From an uncultured Bacilli bacterium (lineage in GTDB: Bacteria; Bacillota_I; Bacilli_A; RF39; UBA660), in assembly GCA_947629125.1 (NCBI GenBank), contig CANRCO010000055.1:1-7725 (forward strand): a DNA stretch of 7,725 bases, read 5' to 3'. Positions 1 through 7,027 of this stretch are shown here, one piece after another. Made by a program: the position numbers and the translations under genes. Position 1 is the stretch's first letter. Each line of letters opens with the position of its first letter. The notes beneath the pieces are model-generated. The model worked only from the letters and a program-made list of their open reading frames with translations. It did not search any database and was not told where the DNA came from.

Positions 1-36
1 TCGCCTAGACAAAATCTCATATCGCAAAAACCCTTT

Positions 37-67
37 AAAACAAACAAAAATGAGAGCTTTCGCTCTC
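37..67 (-). terminator. Rho-independent terminator of the small-RNA/leader unit
   Basis: Read on the minus strand, a 6-bp stem GAGAGC/GCTCTC (67-62 with 57-52) closes a GAAA (GNRA) tetraloop. It is followed by A, five T, G, three T, G and four T. The strand asymmetry is clear: on the plus strand the hairpin is followed by TTCAGGGGG, with no U tract. It ends the unit started by the promoter at 153-182 and may also stop read-through from asnB, which has no good terminator of its own directly after its stop codon. Confidence 0.85.
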
Positions 68-146
68 TTCAGGGGGTTTTGGTTGATTTACTCTCACCCA
101 ATTAATAAAAGAAATCGTAAGAGTAAATTGGCATTTCTACAATGCC
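45..146 (-). ncRNA. putative small RNA or terminating leader RNA, about 100 nt
   Basis: No family is recognised. The unit is defined by a strong promoter and a terminator with no credible ORF between them. If transcription starts near G146, the RNA begins exactly at a 6-bp hairpin, GGCATT/AATGCC (146-141 with 135-130, loop GTAGA). It continues with a 9-bp stem, ATTTACTCT/AGAGTAAAT (128-120 with 94-86, 25-nt loop), then an unpaired C-rich stretch around CCAAAACCCCCT (82-71), then the terminator hairpin. The loop contains TTGGGTG, which could make short contacts with the C-rich stretch (TTGG/CCAA or GGGT/ACCC). Two explanations fit: a free regulatory RNA with a C-rich seed region, or the terminated form of a riboswitch or attenuator for a minus-strand gene beyond the left edge. 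The promoter and terminator are seen directly; the function is inferred. Confidence 0.6.
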
Positions 147-152
147 ATTATA

Positions 153-182
153 ATTATACAATGATAATATTTTTATTGTCAA
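153..182 (-). promoter_or_regulatory. strong sigma-A-type promoter for the small RNA/leader
   Basis: On the minus strand there is a perfect -35 TTGACA (182-177), an 18-bp spacer and a perfect -10 TATAAT (158-153). A second TATAAT follows immediately (152-147), but its spacing of 24 bp is too long for the same -35. The predicted start, about 7 nt after the first -10, is G146, the first base of the 5' hairpin. The promoter lies in the 215-bp gap below the asnB stop codon and faces away from asnB, so it cannot drive any gene inside this window. Confidence 0.8.
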
Positions 183-215
183 TTTTTTTCTTTAAAAAAT
201 TAGTAAAAAACTTTT

Positions 216-2033
216 TTAGTTGACAAAATAAACCTCATACCATTTTAAAAAACAATAAACATTCCAAATTTTACGATAATTGTCTTTGCGATTATTACGA
301 TGGTCAGCCAACAAATGTAATAAATATTCTGAATCAAAATATTTTTCACAATAACTAGTAGAAAATGTTTTCTTTATTTCGTTAAAAACATCATCTTCCT
401 TCATCCATTCTCTAATTGGTACAGGAAAACCTAATTTTTTCTTTTTATAAGATTCATTAGGAATAACTTTTTTTGCCGCATCTCTTAAAGCAACTTTAGT
501 ATTATCTTTTGTTACTTTTACATCAAGTGGCAAACTACTTGCAACCTTAAACACTTCTTTATCAACAAAAGGTACTCTACCTTCTAGCGAATGCGCCATA
601 GTCATTCGGTCAGCTTTTTGTAAGATATCTTTAATAAGCCAAAAATTAATATCAATTGCTTGCATTTTAATAATATTAGATTTGTCTTTAAATTCGTCAT
701 AAACTGGCTTAGTAATATCTTTGTTCTTCAATTTATAAGGCATTTTTAAAACTTTTTTTATTTCTTTTTCACTATAAACTTTGTTAACACCAATATAATT
801 ATCTTCTAACTTTTGGCCACGACGGACTAAAAAATTTATGCCTCTAACTTCCGGTAAACACTTACATATATTAGAAATTAAATGTCTAATAAAAAAGGGA
901 ATCTTATTATAAAATTTATAATCAACTTCTTCACGATAATAATTATATCCACCAAAAAATTCGTCTGCTCCTTCGCCTGATAAAACAACTTTTAAATCTT
1001 TACTTGCTAACTGAGCAACAAAATATAAAGCTACTGCAGCTGGGTCACTTGTAGGTTCATCCATATAGTACATAATTTTTGGAATAACTTGCATATATTC
1101 TTCCTTAGTAATTTTTTTACTAGTATTTTTTATTTTTAATTTATCAGTTAAATCTTTAGCATATTCTATTTCATTATATTTGGGAATATCATACCCAACT
1201 GTATAAGTTTTATTAGGCTTTGCTAAACTAACAATATAAGATGAATCTATTCCACTAGATAAAAAAGAACCAACTTCAACATCACTAAGCATATGAAGTT
1301 TTATAGAGTCTTTCATCACTTTGTCAATATCTTTTACATAGCTATCATATTTTTTATTTTTTTCATTGAATTCTAAATTAAAATATCGATTAATATTAAT
1401 ATCTTTATTTTCATATTTCAAAAAAGTACCTGGATCCAAACGATAAACTCCTTTAAAAAAGGTTTCAGTTGTTGGAGTAAAACTAAAAGACATAAATGGT
1501 CCAATTAAATCTTCATTTAATTCTTTATGAAAATCGGGATGTTCTAAAAAACATTTAATTTCAGAAGCAAACATAAATACTTTATCATTAAAATAATAAT
1601 ATAAAGGTTTTATACCAAAAGGGTCGCGAGCTAAAAATAAACTTTTATTTTTAATATCATATATAGCAAATGCAAACATTCCTCTTAATTTTTTAGGCAA
1701 ATCATCATGCCATTGTTCATAACCGTGAAGTAAAACTTCTGTATCAGATGAAGTAGCAAATTTATGTCCAGCTTTTTCTAATTTTCTTTTTAATTCTAAA
1801 TAGTTATATATTTCACCATTGAAAATACATACCAAATCATTATTTTCGTTATACATCGGTTGATTACCATTTTTTAAATCAATTATTGATAAACGACGAT
1901 GAGCTAATGCAATATTATCATCTAAATAAAAACCTTCAGCATCTGGTCCACGATGTTCAATTTTTTGTGACATTTTTTTGATAATTGTTTTTTTATCTGA
2001 ACTATTGCTAATAAAACCTGTTATACCACACAT
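216..2033 (-). CDS. asnB: asparagine synthase (glutamine-hydrolysing), class B
   Basis: Cytoplasmic enzyme that moves ammonia from glutamine to an ATP-activated carboxylate, classically aspartate to asparagine. The 605-residue protein starts MCGITGF, so Cys2 becomes the N-terminal nucleophile after Met removal. The glutaminase domain (about 2-200) carries HRGPD (27-31), FNGEIYN (71-77) and SSDTE (95-99). The synthetase domain (about 230-600) carries the pyrophosphate loop SSGIDSS (259-265), GEGADE (353-358), HSLEGRVPF (481-489) and KKLGFPVP (532-539). No key residue is missing and the length is normal for Firmicutes AsnB. The start is fixed by AGGAGG 8 nt upstream. It lies 1 nt after the LTA-synthase-like gene, so the two are surely co-transcribed. 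In Bacillus subtilis one AsnB paralogue amidates meso-diaminopimelate in peptidoglycan; the envelope-gene neighbour makes such a role possible here, but the substrate cannot be read from sequence. Confidence 0.95.
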   Translation of the reverse strand: MCGITGFISNSSDKKTIIKKMSQKIEHRGPDAEGFYLDDNIALAHRRLSIIDLKNGNQPMYNENNDLVCIFNGEIYNYLELKRKLEKAGHKFATSSDTEVLLHGYEQWHDDLPKKLRGMFAFAIYDIKNKSLFLARDPFGIKPLYYYFNDKVFMFASEIKCFLEHPDFHKELNEDLIGPFMSFSFTPTTETFFKGVYRLDPGTFLKYENKDININRYFNLEFNEKNKKYDSYVKDIDKVMKDSIKLHMLSDVEVGSFLSSGIDSSYIVSLAKPNKTYTVGYDIPKYNEIEYAKDLTDKLKIKNTSKKITKEEYMQVIPKIMYYMDEPTSDPAAVALYFVAQLASKDLKVVLSGEGADEFFGGYNYYREEVDYKFYNKIPFFIRHLISNICKCLPEVRGINFLVRRGQKLEDNYIGVNKVYSEKEIKKVLKMPYKLKNKDITKPVYDEFKDKSNIIKMQAIDINFWLIKDILQKADRMTMAHSLEGRVPFVDKEVFKVASSLPLDVKVTKDNTKVALRDAAKKVIPNESYKKKKLGFPVPIREWMKEDDVFNEIKKTFSTSYCEKYFDSEYLLHLLADHRNNRKDNYRKIWNVYCFLKWYEVYFVN

Positions 2034-2034
2034 A

Positions 2035-3969
2035 TTAATTTCCTCCTAAAAGTTTACTGTAAAAATTGTATTTAATAATTTGGTTACTAATTGCAAAATC
2101 ATTAGCAACTTGAGCATTTATCTCATCAATATAATCTTGGGAAACTTCCTTATTCTTAGCCACAAATTTATTTTGTAATGACCAATATGAACCTTTATCA
2201 CTTACCCAACTTCGATCAGAAAAGATTGCTAAACCAGGTGTATCACTTAAAATATCATGACCAATTAATAATCTCGAATCATAAGGTATATCAAATAAAT
2301 TTAATATTGTTGGTAAAACATCAATTTGACTAGCAACTTTTGTTATTTTAATTGGTGTAGTGATTTGATTATTCCAAATTATAAGATTACTATGATTAGC
2401 TTCAATTATTTCATCTCGTTTATAACTACTTATTTCATTAATTTCATCAATTGATAAAGAATAAGGATAATGATCTCCGGTTAAAACTAAAACTGTATCA
2501 TTTAAAATACCTTGTTTTTCTAATGATTCTATTAAGGTTGCTAAAGCTCTATCTAATTCAATTTGTGTAGCCAGATAAGCTTTAATATTATCACTATATT
2601 TTAAATCAGCAACATAATCTTTGTTTTTTAAAGCTATACTATTTGCACTAGATATTAAATAAGGTGCATGGCCACTAACTGTAATATATTGAGTCATAAA
2701 CTTACTATTATTACTATATTTAGGAAAAGTAACATTAATCATATCTACATCACTAGGTAACCATTTACAATTAATTTCTTTTTCTAAACCATTACCACAA
2801 GCTAAATAACTATTATAACCTAAAGTTGGCATAGTTTTATGTCTTTTATAATATTTATAAGACCAATTATGATAACTGTTAATAGTATAACCTAATTTGC
2901 TAAATTGATTACCTAAAGCATAAGAAATTGTAGGTTGTTCATTTTTCCATAATTTTAAAGTTTCTTGACTAGGAATTAATCCAGTACTAGCTTGAAATTC
3001 TCCTCCGGTTGTACTTAAGAAAAGTGGCGAATAGTAATTATCAAAAACGAAACCATTATGAGTTAATTTATATAATGTTGGAGTCAAATCTTTATCAACA
3101 GCAATTGAATTAAATCCTTCTGCTAAAATAAATATCAAATTTTTATCTTTAAAATATCCCGTATACTCATTCTTTTTAGTTACAAGTGAATTTTGTAAAT
3201 ATTTAATCATATTTTTTTCTTCAGAATTTGTACTACTACTATATACTTTATCAAAATCAATATTTAATATATTATCTTCATATTCTTTTGGTTGATTTTG
3301 AACATCTTTATTTTTAGATTTATTTTGATTATTTATAATTTCTTCATCAAAGCCAAAAATTGCTCTTTGAATATCCAATCGAGAAGTACTTAGCAAACCT
3401 ATTTTATTTACACTTTTTTCCATAGCAGCATTTTTATAATATAAATTATAAGCACTATATAATCTATCTTTATAAGGAATCATTACTAATATAGATACAA
3501 TATAAATTAAAATAATTCCTCCAATATTATAAATAATTTCTCCAGTATTATATTTTTGAAAATTTATTTTATTTTTATTCAAAAGTAAAATAATTAAAGG
3601 AATTAAAATAATAGTAACTTTAAAAATATTTTTTAATAAATAAGTTATAGCAAAGCCACTAAAATCAATAGCTTGGTCTATTAAATCTATTGTGTGAAAT
3701 GAAAAATACATATTAAATAAATCATAGAATATTATTTGAAAACCATAGAAAAATATAATGAAAAAAGATATAAAACCAGTTATTATTTTATTTGTTTTCT
3801 CATGAAATATATGACAAAATACATTAATTAAAATAGCAACTACAAAAGAATTAATAATAATATAAATTAAATTAATATCACATATCTTATTAAAAACAAA
3901 AAGTCTATTAGCTATTTCTAAATAAAATATCAAAAAGAAATAATAAAAAATTAAACTACATTTTTTCAT
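2035..3969 (-). CDS. LTA synthase-family sulfatase-fold phosphoglycerol transferase
   Basis: Probable membrane enzyme moving glycerol-1-phosphate from phosphatidylglycerol onto a lipid-anchored acceptor or growing polyglycerolphosphate chain at the outer face of the membrane. The N-terminal part has about five hydrophobic helices (roughly 5-23, 33-52, 63-82, 108-130, 145-164). A polar Asn/Lys-rich linker (about 210-260) leads to an extracellular alkaline-phosphatase-fold domain (about 275-600). Expected catalytic and metal residues are visible: E284 in ILAEGF, the nucleophile-region threonines 320-321 in LSTTGGEF, H434 in VSGHAPY, and D499-H500 in LTGDHYP. The length (644) matches LtaS-type proteins (about 620-650). 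The start has GAGAGTGAT upstream, a Shine-Dalgarno using the 3' part of the consensus. Polyglycerolphosphate synthase, LTA primase and glycan phosphoglycerol transferase are not separable by reading alone, so no symbol is given. It heads an operon with asnB. Confidence 0.88.
   Translation of the reverse strand: MKKCSLIFYYFFLIFYLEIANRLFVFNKICDINLIYIIINSFVVAILINVFCHIFHEKTNKIITGFISFFIIFFYGFQIIFYDLFNMYFSFHTIDLIDQAIDFSGFAITYLLKNIFKVTIILIPLIILLLNKNKINFQKYNTGEIIYNIGGIILIYIVSILVMIPYKDRLYSAYNLYYKNAAMEKSVNKIGLLSTSRLDIQRAIFGFDEEIINNQNKSKNKDVQNQPKEYEDNILNIDFDKVYSSSTNSEEKNMIKYLQNSLVTKKNEYTGYFKDKNLIFILAEGFNSIAVDKDLTPTLYKLTHNGFVFDNYYSPLFLSTTGGEFQASTGLIPSQETLKLWKNEQPTISYALGNQFSKLGYTINSYHNWSYKYYKRHKTMPTLGYNSYLACGNGLEKEINCKWLPSDVDMINVTFPKYSNNSKFMTQYITVSGHAPYLISSANSIALKNKDYVADLKYSDNIKAYLATQIELDRALATLIESLEKQGILNDTVLVLTGDHYPYSLSIDEINEISSYKRDEIIEANHSNLIIWNNQITTPIKITKVASQIDVLPTILNLFDIPYDSRLLIGHDILSDTPGLAIFSDRSWVSDKGSYWSLQNKFVAKNKEVSQDYIDEINAQVANDFAISNQIIKYNFYSKLLGGN
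2042..2047 (-). promoter_or_regulatory. asnB ribosome binding site inside the upstream gene
   Basis: The minus strand reads AGGAGG, then 8 nt, then ATG. The same bases encode the two glycines near the C-terminus of the LTA-synthase-like protein, whose TAA stop ends one base before the asnB ATG. Ribosomes finishing the upstream gene would stop on top of the asnB initiation site, which suggests translational coupling. Confidence 0.85.
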
Positions 3970-3990
3970 TATAAATCACTCTCGTTTTTT

Positions 3991-3996
3991 ATTATA
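3991..3996 (-). promoter_or_regulatory. possible -10 element for the LTA synthase-like/asnB unit
   Basis: A perfect TATAAT on the minus strand lies directly after the U tract of the preceding terminator and 21 bp before the ATG at 3969. The -35 region falls in the terminator loop (TAGCAA at 17-bp spacing) and is poor. Either this is a weak or activator-dependent promoter, or the unit is transcribed from further upstream and the hairpin at 4001-4028 acts as an attenuator. Confidence 0.35.
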
Positions 3997-3997
3997 C

Positions 3998-4028
3998 AAA
4001 AAAAAGGAACAGATTGCTATTCCTTTTT
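3998..4028 (-). terminator. Rho-independent terminator after the BrkB-family gene
   Basis: A perfect 9-bp stem, AAAAAGGAA/TTCCTTTTT (4028-4020 with 4009-4001 on the minus strand), closes a 10-nt loop. The 3' arm continues into eight consecutive T (4005-3998). The hairpin could also work on the plus strand, where it ends in five T followed by AG. It separates the three-gene sensor unit from the LTA-synthase/asnB unit. Confidence 0.8.
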
Positions 4029-4164
4029 AGATATTATTCTTCAATATGTGTTAAAAATAATTTTTTAACGATATATCGAAGGAGCTAAGATGTACAAATA
4101 ATACCTGTGTACATAGTATTATTTTATTCCTTTTTCTATATTTTATATTACCTATTTTTGGAAG
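4029..4164. repeat. intergenic stretch with competing inverted repeats
   Basis: There is no gene in these 136 bp. Going up the plus strand: an 8-bp hairpin GTTAAAAA/TTTTTAAC (4050-4069); the 10-bp palindrome CGATATATCG (4069-4078); TGTACA twice, 17 bp apart (4091-4096 and 4108-4113), each itself palindromic; and an 8-bp stem AATAATAC/GTATTATT (4097-4104 with 4116-4123). The arms ATGTACA (4090-4096) and TGTACAT (4108-4114) can also pair over 7 bp, but the connecting loops are too short for both stems to form together, so the two would exclude each other in RNA. This may be a structured 3' UTR, a leader of the LTA-synthase gene or a protein-binding site. Confidence 0.5.
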
Positions 4165-4992
4165 TTATAATTCGTTTAATTCTTCACTATTTAAAGCAAT
4201 TCCAACAGTAAGCACATAAGCCAAGTAATAAAACCAAAACATTAAAACTACTAAATTAGTTAAACTACCATAAAATACAGAATAATGAGCAAAATGAGTT
4301 ACATAAAACGAATAAATTAAAGTACCAATAATCCATGCAACTGTTGTAAATAATGCACCTTTATTAACATGACTACTTGGAATTTTTTCATCAGGGGCAA
4401 TAGTGTAAATTGTCTTTATTAAGAAAAATATAATTAACCAAGATAATGGTCCTTTTAAGAAACTTACCATCCAAGTTATCTGTTGATTTATTACAGTATT
4501 ACCATCTACGTAGTATATTAAATCAATTATTTTGTTACCAAAAACTGGAATTACTAACATAAACACTAGTAAAAGAATGATAATAAATGTCATTATAATA
4601 GATTTAATTTTCCGTGAAAAAAATGATTTTTGAGGAATACCATATATTTGATTAGATGTTACTATTATTGATGATGCTCCATTCGAAGCAATATAATAAC
4701 CAACTAATAAAAGAATAAATGAACTAAATCCTAAATGTGTGTTAATATTATTGGTTACAAATATACTTGCAATATCTTCATTAAAAAATTTAGCAACAAA
4801 ATTAAAGATAAAATCTAACGATATATGGAAAAAAGAAGCACCATAAGAAAGTAACGTAATAGTTGGAACTAAAGACAACACAAAGAAAAAAGCAATTTGA
4901 CCAGGTAAGACAACCATTTCTGGTCGCAATAATACTTTTTTCAATTTTTTTAAAAACTTTTTTACCCTTTTTTTAATTCTTTTTATCATCAT
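4165..4992 (-). CDS. YihY/virulence factor BrkB family membrane protein
   Basis: Polytopic inner-membrane protein of the YihY/BrkB (formerly 'RNase BN') family. Its molecular function is unsettled, and the old RNase BN assignment is wrong. Numbered from the ATG at 4992 (275 aa, family-typical), a basic leader precedes about six hydrophobic helices: roughly 31-53, 89-106, 129-153, 178-196, 212-230 and 245-266. Family hallmarks are the helix-2 segment leading into NQIYGI, the APDEKIP...NKGALF stretch (about 199-215) before helix 5, YGSLTNLV (about 241-248) and ALNSEE at the end. The open frame extends upstream to an ATG at 5043, which would overlap the sensor gene by 71 bp and add a very basic tail. 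ATG 4992 (or 4989) is preferred because AAAGAG lies just upstream and the overlap shrinks to 20 bp. It is the last gene of the three-gene unit, before the terminator at 3998-4028. Confidence 0.88.
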   Translation of the reverse strand: MMIKRIKKRVKKFLKKLKKVLLRPEMVVLPGQIAFFFVLSLVPTITLLSYGASFFHISLDFIFNFVAKFFNEDIASIFVTNNINTHLGFSSFILLLVGYYIASNGASSIIVTSNQIYGIPQKSFFSRKIKSIIMTFIIILLLVFMLVIPVFGNKIIDLIYYVDGNTVINQQITWMVSFLKGPLSWLIIFFLIKTIYTIAPDEKIPSSHVNKGALFTTVAWIIGTLIYSFYVTHFAHYSVFYGSLTNLVVLMFWFYYLAYVLTVGIALNSEELNEL

Positions 4993-7018
4993 TTTTCTCT
5001 TTTTTAGCTTTCTTTTGTTGACGCATTTCATCAACTGATTCATTTATTGCATCTTCAATTGTCTTAGCATTATCTTTAATCATGCTATAACCAATTGCTA
5101 CACCATATTCATAATCAATTTTATTAAATTCTTTATTTAATTTGTGAATATAATTAGTTACTTGTTTTTGAGAATAACCAATCATATATATTAAGAATTC
5201 ATTTCCATCTGTACGCATTATATCAGTATTATCAATTTGCGTACGAATTAACACATTAGCTATAGCTTTAATTATTTCATCGCCTTCATCATAACCTAAT
5301 GTATCGTTTATTAATTGAATATTATTAATATCAACAACTATTGTAGCTTGAGGATAAATATTATTTTTATTCCAATTAGCAATATTTTCATTTAAATAAT
5401 TACGATTTTTTAAAGAAGTTAATTGGTCAATAAATTTCATTTTATCTTCTTTTTTAATTTTTTTAGCAATTTTAATTTTTTGAGATTTATGATATAAATA
5501 CATAACAATTAGAACTAATATACCAATAACTATAAGTACATATTTAGCTATAGTTCCTAAGAATGTACCACTTTCCACTGTTGCACTATGATTATCAAGA
5601 CCATTGTATACTAAACTTTGATAATCTAAAGTCATTAAATAAGAATTTAAAATTTTAGAAAAAGCATTATCATACTTAGTTTTAAAAACATATTCTTTAT
5701 TTATATAATCACTATATCTAACACTATAATTATTTAAAGTATTTTTAGCATAATATTCATAAGCATTGGAATCCATAATTATAGTTTTATTTTTCTTAGC
5801 TATTTTTTTCAAATCTTTAGCATTTTGATATTCTTTAATTTTTAAATAATCAAATTGTTTTAAATATGATGCTAAAACACTATCTTCTTGAACATAAACA
5901 ATTTCATTAGCTAAAGACCTCAAACTATTTACAGTCTTACTATCATCACTTGGAATAGCAACACTATATTTAATTGGCATATTTAATGTTAATTCTTGAT
6001 AATTATCAGCTGAATTATAATATGCAAAATATAAATCAATTTTCTTTTTATCTAAATCACGATTAAATTTCTTTAAAGAATTATATTTATTAAAGTTTAT
6101 TTCTACACCACTAAAATCACTAAAATGTTTTAAATAAACTGCAATTATACCACCATAATTACCACTTATTAAAACTTCATAAGGACTATTATTTACAAAA
6201 CCATAATTATAATCCATACTAATCATTGCATCTAATTCAGTTTGGCTAATATTCAAATTTGTTAAAAATAATTTAAGTTCTTCATCATTATAATAATCCA
6301 TGAATTTTTCATTTAACCATGTATTTAAATATTTACCTAAAACACTACTAAAATTATCATTATCTACTTGATTTAAAACATAGTTAGCTTTAATATCCCC
6401 AAAATGATAAATAATTTGATATTTTTCTTTTAAAATAGTATCTAAATATTCAACCATTGGAACCATTATATAATTTATATCTTTTTGTTTAGAAAAAGCA
6501 TCTAATAAATCATTTTTATTCTCATATTGAACTAAAGTTAAATTAGAAATATTGCTCAAATAATCTGTAACATAAGCCATATTACTTTTAATTAAACCTA
6601 TTTTTTTACTAGATAAATTGTTATAATCGTTAATTAATTCATGTTCTTTACTAACTAAAATATAATGATCGGCATATATTAATTTTTGATTATTATTTAT
6701 TTCATTAACTACTGCTAAACTAACACCATTAATGGCATCACCATGATTAAAGGTTACAGGATTTAAATCTAAATCATAAGCTTTTTCAAAATCTTCTATA
6801 AAATCATAAAAAACTCCTTCACCATTATAGCCAAAAACATTTTCATTATTTAAGACATTTATATTTTGAACTTTTGCACTGTTATCATTAATCCAACGTT
6901 TTTCTGCTGAAGTAATTTTATTTTCATCTCTTAAAATATTATAAACTACTACACCTATTATAATAAATATAACAAGAATAATAACAGCTATTATTACTTT
7001 AGTTTTTTTCTTTTTCAT
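4973..7018 (-). CDS. membrane receptor: tandem periplasmic-binding-like domains plus degenerate GGDEF
   Basis: Probable membrane signalling protein of 681 aa. A basic N-terminus and one helix (about 8-28) lead to an extracellular region of about 450 residues. This looks like two successive SBP_bac_3-type (venus-flytrap) modules, about 45-262 and 278-475; the call rests on fold-like sequence style and is tentative. A second helix (about 489-509) and a basic linker lead to a GGDEF domain (about 527-665) starting DQLTSLKNRNYL. The nucleotide pocket is mostly intact: D563 (VVDINN), N571-D572 (IND) and G579-D580 (GYDEGD). The signature is DGNEF (604-608) instead of GGDEF/GGEEF, replacing the metal-binding acidic residue with Asn. 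No RxxD inhibitory site precedes it. Diguanylate cyclase activity is therefore doubtful; GTP binding or a scaffold role is more likely. The start at 7018 lies 9 bp after the upstream stop, with GAGTAGTGAT as the ribosome site. Confidence 0.85.
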   Translation of the reverse strand: MKKKKTKVIIAVIILVIFIIIGVVVYNILRDENKITSAEKRWINDNSAKVQNINVLNNENVFGYNGEGVFYDFIEDFEKAYDLDLNPVTFNHGDAINGVSLAVVNEINNNQKLIYADHYILVSKEHELINDYNNLSSKKIGLIKSNMAYVTDYLSNISNLTLVQYENKNDLLDAFSKQKDINYIMVPMVEYLDTILKEKYQIIYHFGDIKANYVLNQVDNDNFSSVLGKYLNTWLNEKFMDYYNDEELKLFLTNLNISQTELDAMISMDYNYGFVNNSPYEVLISGNYGGIIAVYLKHFSDFSGVEINFNKYNSLKKFNRDLDKKKIDLYFAYYNSADNYQELTLNMPIKYSVAIPSDDSKTVNSLRSLANEIVYVQEDSVLASYLKQFDYLKIKEYQNAKDLKKIAKKNKTIIMDSNAYEYYAKNTLNNYSVRYSDYINKEYVFKTKYDNAFSKILNSYLMTLDYQSLVYNGLDNHSATVESGTFLGTIAKYVLIVIGILVLIVMYLYHKSQKIKIAKKIKKEDKMKFIDQLTSLKNRNYLNENIANWNKNNIYPQATIVVDINNIQLINDTLGYDEGDEIIKAIANVLIRTQIDNTDIMRTDGNEFLIYMIGYSQKQVTNYIHKLNKEFNKIDYEYGVAIGYSMIKDNAKTIEDAINESVDEMRQQKKAKKEKNDDKKN

Positions 7019-7027
7019 AATTAATCA

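Noticed and set aside
181..201. A+T-only hairpin AATTTTTT/AAAAAATT below asnB as the asnB terminator
   Set aside because: All-A/T stem with no U tract after it on the minus strand; it runs directly into the TTGACA of the next promoter. The terminator at 37-67 is the better candidate.
2..223. Plus-strand frame open from the left edge to a TGA at 221, about 73 codons
   Set aside because: It runs antisense through a strong promoter, two RNA stems and a terminator and into the 3' end of asnB. It has no ribosome site within the window, and its end is low-complexity Phe/Lys typical of translated A+T-rich spacer.
4079..4101. Plus-strand AAGGAG, 5 nt, then a mini-ORF ATG-TAC-AAA-TAA
   Set aside because: The spacing is ideal, but the peptide has three residues, there is no plus-strand promoter or downstream plus-strand gene, and it coincides with palindromic sequence.
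4085..4114. Minus-strand nine-codon ORF (MYTGIICTS) as a possible leader peptide for the LTA-synthase gene
   Set aside because: The nearest purine-rich site is about 12 nt away, there is no run of regulatory codons, and it is explained by the inverted repeats. It cannot be excluded without transcript data.
4993..5043. Upstream extension of the BrkB-family gene to the ATG at 5043
   Set aside because: The extra 17 residues are a basic low-complexity tail produced by reading the end of the sensor gene in another frame; ATG 4992 has a purine-rich site just upstream and leaves a more usual 20-bp overlap.
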